7,643 bases of DNA from Sphingobacterium sp. (GTDB taxonomy: Bacteria; Bacteroidota; Bacteroidia; Sphingobacteriales; Sphingobacteriaceae): the NCBI GenBank assembly GCA_030146225.1, contig JASLCA010000209.1, positions 1 to 7,643 of the forward strand, given 5' to 3'. Both the position numbers and the translations under genes were made by a program. The notes beneath the pieces were generated by a model. That model saw only the letters and a program-made list of their open reading frames with translations, had not been told where the DNA came from and did no database searches. The stretch's first letter is position 1; every line of letters begins with the position of its first letter. Positions 6,183 through 7,643 of this stretch are shown piece by piece.

Positions 6183-7148
6183 GTGATATTAGTAACAGGA
6201 GGCACAGGTTTTTTGGGATCTACATTGATTAAGCATTTAATCAATGCTGGTGAGCAGGTTATTGCGACCAAACGCAGTAGTTCTACTGTACCCCAAGGTT
6301 TACGCGATCAGCCCGCATTGCGTTGGGCTGAGGCAGATATTACAGACTATTTTGCGCTTGCGGATCTCTTCGAAGGGGTCAGCAAGGTTTACCATTGTGC
6401 GGCTCAGATTTCTTACCAACCGGGGGAATCCGAAGCGATGTTGCATAGTAATATTGAAGGCACTAAACATATTGCTAACCTCTGCCTTGAGCATCAGGCT
6501 AGGTTGGTTCATGTGAGTTCTATTGCTTCGCTAGGACCTGGAAAAAATGGAATGCCTGCAACTGAAAACTGCTTTTGGGATGATGGGGCTTACTTCTCTA
6601 AGTATTCCTTGTCGAAATACGAAAGTGAGATGCAGGTTTGGAGAGCAGTCGCCGAAGGCTTAGATGCTGTTATTGTCAATCCTTCAATTATTATGGGTGC
6701 TGGCGCTGCGGACAGAGGGGCTGGAAAACTGTTTATGGTAGTAAATAAGGGCTTAAAGGTTTATCCTACGGGCTCTGTAGGCATTGTGGATGTGGAGGAT
6801 GTGGCGCGATTGATGATTTTACTTATGGAGGATAGAAACATTTCAGGCGAACGTTTTATTCTAAATAGTGAAAACATCAGTAATAAAGACCTGCTTACTG
6901 CTATTGCAAAGCTCTTGCATAAACCCGCCCCAGCGATTGCCGCTAAACCCTTCTTAATGAGTGTAGCATGGCGTGCAGCGAAGCTCCTTTCCTTGATTAG
7001 TAGAAAACCTCCCAGTATTACTAAGGACACCGCACGTGCTTCTTCCTCTAAGATGGCTTATTCTAATCAGAAGATTATAAAGGCTACTGGATACTCCTTT
7101 AAAGCTGTTGATTTAACCTTAAAAGAAATGAGTTTAGATTACATATAA
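6183..7148 (+). CDS. NAD(P)-dependent epimerase/reductase, extended SDR family
   Basis: The 321-residue protein starts directly with the Rossmann fingerprint VTGGTGFLG (4-12, GxxGxxG at 6, 9, 12). Asp52 in ADITD should contact the adenine, HCAAQ (71-75) follows beta strand 4, VSSIAS (111-116) holds the catalytic Ser, and YSLSK (141-145) is the YxxxK pair; NPSIIMG (166-172) is typical of the extended SDR group. Lys30-Arg31 after the second strand is a basic pair often found in NADP-preferring reductases, so the protein may resemble dihydroflavonol-4-reductase or 3-beta-hydroxysteroid-dehydrogenase relatives more than sugar epimerases. The substrate is unknown; there are no sugar or polysaccharide genes nearby. 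The GTG start at 6183 is chosen because homologues usually begin right at MILVTGG, and there is no in-frame ATG that would keep the fingerprint. No good Shine-Dalgarno is present. It is divergent from the arginase-like gene and ends 26 bp before the HAD-IB gene, so the two are likely one transcript. Confidence 0.9.
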   Translation: MILVTGGTGFLGSTLIKHLINAGEQVIATKRSSSTVPQGLRDQPALRWAEADITDYFALADLFEGVSKVYHCAAQISYQPGESEAMLHSNIEGTKHIANLCLEHQARLVHVSSIASLGPGKNGMPATENCFWDDGAYFSKYSLSKYESEMQVWRAVAEGLDAVIVNPSIIMGAGAADRGAGKLFMVVNKGLKVYPTGSVGIVDVEDVARLMILLMEDRNISGERFILNSENISNKDLLTAIAKLLHKPAPAIAAKPFLMSVAWRAAKLLSLISRKPPSITKDTARASSSKMAYSNQKIIKATGYSFKAVDLTLKEMSLDYI

Positions 7149-7174
7149 CATTAAAAAATCAACCCAAAACCAAC

Positions 7175-7643
7175 GTGAAAAATTATTACATCATTGATTT
7201 CGATAGCACCTTTACTCAAGTCGAAGCTTTAGATGAGCTCGCTAGAATTTCGCTAGAAAACCACCCAGAAAGAGAGAAAATCTATCAACAGATTGACGAT
7301 TACACCAACTTAGCCATGGATGGCAAGATCTCTTTTAGAGAAAGCCTAGCAGGGCGCGTCCAACTCCTTCAAGCCAACAAGTCCCACCTTGATAAACTGG
7401 TTCAACAATTAAAGAAAAAGGTATCGCGCTCCTTTGAAAGAAATAAGGAGTTCTTCAAGGAAAACACAGCTACAGCTTTAATCGTTTCGGGAGGCTTTAA
7501 AGAGTTTATTACCCCAGTGGTTACACCTTATCATATTAAGAAAGAAAACATCTATGCCAACACCTTTATCTTTGATGAGGCGGGCAATATTGTAGGCTAT
7601 GATGCGGAAAACCCTTTATCGGATGAAGGAGGCAAGGTTAAGC
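7175..7643 (+). CDS. HAD-IB phosphatase domain of phosphoserine-phosphatase type, C-terminus cut by window edge
   Basis: 156 codons run from GTG 7175 to the right edge without a stop. Residues 8-12 (DFDST) are HAD motif I, with Asp8 as nucleophile and Asp10 as acid/base. Glu17 is nine residues after the nucleophile and Arg61 is in FRESLAGRVQLL; both correspond to substrate-binding residues of phosphoserine phosphatase (Glu20 and Arg56 in the Methanocaldococcus enzyme). IVSGG (103-107) is motif II with Ser105, and GGKVK (152-156) contains the motif III Lys. The missing part should hold motif IV (GDGxxD). The domain would dephosphorylate phosphoserine, the last step of serine synthesis. In several Bacteroidetes, as I recall, an N-terminal domain like this is fused to 3-phosphoglycerate dehydrogenase (SerA); the window ends too early to tell. 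No in-frame ATG precedes motif I after the previous gene, so GTG is the likely start. The A/C-rich leader lacks a Shine-Dalgarno. Confidence 0.88.
   Translation, partial: MKNYYIIDFDSTFTQVEALDELARISLENHPEREKIYQQIDDYTNLAMDGKISFRESLAGRVQLLQANKSHLDKLVQQLKKKVSRSFERNKEFFKENTATALIVSGGFKEFITPVVTPYHIKKENIYANTFIFDEAGNIVGYDAENPLSDEGGKVK

Noticed and set aside
1..7643. CRISPR array, tRNA, rRNA, transposase, toxin-antitoxin or phage-defence module
   Set aside because: I looked for regular direct repeats, cloverleaf-like segments, terminal inverted repeats and short paired genes and saw none; every long open region is explained by the seven genes listed.

Overview
The window looks like ordinary chromosome of a Bacteroidota bacterium, most likely a Sphingobacterium/Pedobacter-type member of the Sphingobacteriaceae. 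The evidence is moderate GC, A-rich leaders with almost no Shine-Dalgarno sequences, one exact match to the Bacteroidetes -7 box (TAnnTTTG), signal peptides ending in Ala-Gln, and protein families typical of the phylum. The lineage is inferred from these traits and not from a search. I saw no insertion sequence, prophage, CRISPR array, tRNA or rRNA. Coding density is high and no gap exceeds about 115 bases.

Layout, left to right. (1) Two leftward genes: an amidohydrolase of the cytosine-deaminase/chlorohydrolase type that runs off the left edge (1-846), preceded by a secreted endonuclease/exonuclease/phosphatase-fold hydrolase (907-1674). (2) A divergent spacer, then the rightward gene ggt for periplasmic gamma-glutamyltransferase (1747-3441). 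(3) A perfect 19-bp inverted repeat (3446-3485) that can end transcription from both sides, between ggt and the convergent rmuC. (4) Two leftward genes: an arginase-fold protein (4883-6070) and, after a small hairpin terminator, rmuC (3506-4822). (5) A 112-bp divergent promoter region (6071-6182). (6) Two rightward genes that both start with GTG and are only 26 bp apart: an extended-SDR NAD(P)-dependent epimerase/reductase (6183-7148), and the start of a HAD-IB phosphatase domain of phosphoserine-phosphatase type (7175 to the right edge). The latter is probably the N-terminal part of a larger serine-biosynthesis protein.

How the genes work together: they do not form one pathway. They look like housekeeping and accessory metabolism: glutathione or gamma-glutamyl peptide breakdown in the periplasm (ggt), DNA maintenance (rmuC), serine synthesis (HAD-IB), and hydrolases of unknown substrate. 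The most notable point is the arginase-fold protein. It keeps the fold motifs but has lost three of the six residues that bind the two manganese ions in true arginases, so it is probably a pseudoenzyme or has a different chemistry. A second point is a Ser-to-Ala change in the substrate pocket of an otherwise textbook gamma-glutamyltransferase. I found no convincing new multi-gene system here.
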